From the NCBI RefSeq assembly GCF_907177275.1, contig NZ_CAJSLV010000077.1, positions 1 through 52,320 on the forward strand: a stretch of 52,320 bases of DNA. Reading direction: 5' to 3'. The notes under the pieces are model-generated. The model saw nothing but the letters and a program-made list of their open reading frames with translations. It ran no database searches and was not told the DNA's origin. The stretch's first letter is position 1, and each line of letters starts with the position of its first letter. This document shows, in pieces, positions 51,506-52,320 of this stretch. A program made the position numbers and the translations under genes. Source of the stretch: Actinacidiphila cocklensis (GTDB lineage Bacteria > Actinomycetota > Actinomycetes > Streptomycetales > Streptomycetaceae).

Positions 51506-52162
51506 GAGCCCGTAACACGATCTTGTGAATCCTGGCTGGTGGGTGCACCCGGTGTGATCATTCGCCGTTTGTATGTGCGTGAGCAACAGGCCGTGGATCG
51601 TGGACGATGCGTTGTGGGCGTTGGTCGAGCCGCTGCTGCCGCAGTGGCCGGAGAGGTCGCCGGGACCGCGGCCTGTGGACGATCGGCTGTGTCTGCAGGA
51701 CATCCTGTTCGTGCTCTGCACCGGCATCACCTGGCAGCAACTTCCGCTGGAGCTGCGCTTCGGCTCGGGGCAGACCTGCTGGCGACGGCTCGGCCGGTGG
51801 CACGAAGCCGGTGTTTCGAATCGCGCATCGGATGCTGCTGGCCAAGTTGAACGCGGCTAGACGCATCGACTGGACTCGTGCCTGTATGGACGCCTCCCAC
51901 GTGAAGGCGAAAAAAGGGGCGAAGCGACTGGCCGGTCGCCGATCGATCGAGGCAAAACGGGGCAGCAAACACCACCTGATCTGCGATGGCAACGGCATCT
52001 CACCCGCAGCCGGCCGCGCAGGAAGACCGCTCAGACGCCCCGACACCCTGCTTGGCGACAAGGGATACGACAGCAACCCCAACCGCCAGGACCCCCCGTC
52101 CTCTCCCGCAAAGGCGCCCTCCAACCTTGAAGGACGCTGTTACAAGATCGTGTGACGAGCTC
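51506..52162 (+). mobile_element. IS5-family insertion sequence remnant with intact ends
   Basis: Terminal inverted repeats 51506-51526 and 52142-52162 match at 19 of 21 positions (inner core ACACGATCTTGT). Flanks are TGA at 51503-51505 and TGA at 52163-52165, a 3-bp target duplication of TNA type as in the IS1031 group. The element is 657 bp, shorter than the roughly 850-930 bp of full copies, because the transposase has lost internal DNA. With both ends kept it could still be moved by a transposase supplied elsewhere. It separates the membrane-protein gene from the rRNA-operon terminator. Confidence 0.88.
51573..52155 (+). pseudogene. Broken IS5-family transposase (DUF4096 + DDE remnant)
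   Basis: From ATG 51573 the frame encodes the DUF4096-type N-terminus (WALVEPLLP, CTGITWQQLP, CWRRLGRWHEAGV). Near 51808-51820 the frame shifts by one, and the DDE domain continues in the other frame (RIDWTRACMDASHVKAKKG, first catalytic Asp; GSKHHLICDGNG). An internal deletion then joins directly to GRPGRP-like sequence and LLGDKGYDSNPNR (second Asp). The region with the catalytic Glu is gone, and the frame runs out in the right inverted repeat. It cannot be functional. Confidence 0.88.
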
Positions 52163-52191
52163 TGAGAGTCCGGGTCCGGAACGGAAACGCA

Positions 52192-52232
52192 AAGAAGCCC
52201 CGCCCCGAGAAAATCTCGGGGCGGGGCTTCTT
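52192..52232 (-). terminator. rRNA operon terminator
   Basis: Perfect 19-bp stem: 52192-52210 and 52214-52232, loop AAA on the plus strand. It lies 9 bp past the 3' end of the 5S gene. Read on the minus strand the stem is followed by TTTGCGTTT, a short T-rich tail. Confidence 0.9.
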
Positions 52233-52241
52233 CTAATAATT

Positions 52242-52320
52242 GTTCGGCGGCGTCCTACTCTCCCACAGGGTCCCCCCTGCAGTACCATCGGCGCTGAAAG
52301 GCTTAGCTTCCGGGTTCGGA
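52242..52320 (-). rRNA. rrf: 5S ribosomal RNA, 3' part
   Basis: The minus strand reads TCCGAACCCGGAAGCTAAGC at the window edge and ends GTAGGACGCCGCCGAAC, which are conserved parts of actinobacterial 5S rRNA. About 79 of the ~120 nt are inside; the 5' part and, by implication, the 23S and 16S genes lie to the right of the window. The operon therefore points left toward the IS remnant. Confidence 0.95.

Noticed and set aside
51573..51860. Short intact IS5-type transposase ORF
   Set aside because: It ends by frameshift before the DDE domain, and the rest lies in another frame with an internal deletion. It is annotated as a pseudogene.

Overview
The window is very GC-rich actinobacterial chromosome and most resembles Streptomyces or a close relative. 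Supporting points are the codon usage, many GTG starts, the conserved block secA / hpf / comF / lpqB-mtrB-mtrA, a 1651-residue NAD-glutamate dehydrogenase, a sugar ABC importer without its own ATPase, and C-rich intergenic repeats. It reads as core chromosome with one large cell-surface glycopolymer locus. The right edge enters the 3' end of an rRNA operon on the minus strand.

Layout. 1-2225: C-terminal part of an EccC/FtsK-type ATPase. 2226-2617: non-coding, with four 27-bp tandem repeats. 2618-6362: sugar ABC importer (lipoprotein plus two permeases); the first permease carries an extracytoplasmic SdrD-B-like insert. 6518-26909: glycopolymer locus, containing a methyltransferase, three bifunctional glycosyltransferase/CDP-glycerol-type glycerophosphotransferases (two are convergent paralogues of about 750 aa, one is 1182 aa), a DUF2304 + dolichyl-phosphate-mannose-synthase-like pair, another GT2 enzyme, a flippase fused in frame to a methyltransferase, the four dTDP-L-rhamnose genes, and two polytopic membrane proteins. 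26910-27247: nested inverted repeats. 27248-29152: membrane Ser/Thr kinase. 29207-35707 (minus): NAD-GDH, a HAD phosphatase and a DUF6912 protein. 35847-36404: Rv3235-like protein; 36546-39350 (minus): secA. 39591-41448: GNAT acetyltransferase and a YcaQ/AlkX-type glycosylase. 41469-48669 (minus): LuxR-type response regulator, hpf, comF-like gene, lpqB, mtrB, mtrA. 48817-49881 (minus): mtnA. 49973-51505: polytopic membrane protein. 51506-52162: decayed IS5-family element with intact ends. 52192-52320: terminator and partial 5S rRNA (minus).

How it fits together. The central locus can supply dTDP-rhamnose (RmlABCD), polymerise alditol-phosphate units (three TagF-like enzymes), attach sugars (GT2 enzymes, a polyprenol-phosphate sugar synthase and GT-C-like membrane proteins), and move a lipid-linked product across the membrane (flippase). 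Seven consecutive genes from 16085 to 23110 are joined by 4-bp start/stop overlaps, which implies tight translational coupling. The right half is envelope and growth housekeeping: protein export (SecA), the MtrAB-LpqB envelope/cell-cycle regulatory system, and ribosome hibernation (HPF).

No CRISPR array, intact transposon, tRNA gene or classic secondary-metabolite core enzyme was seen. The least ordinary items are the SdrD-B-like insert in an ABC permease, the flippase-methyltransferase fusion, the three differently built TagF-like enzymes, the IS remnant whose target duplication is the neighbour's stop codon, and DnaA-box-like sites in three intergenic gaps.
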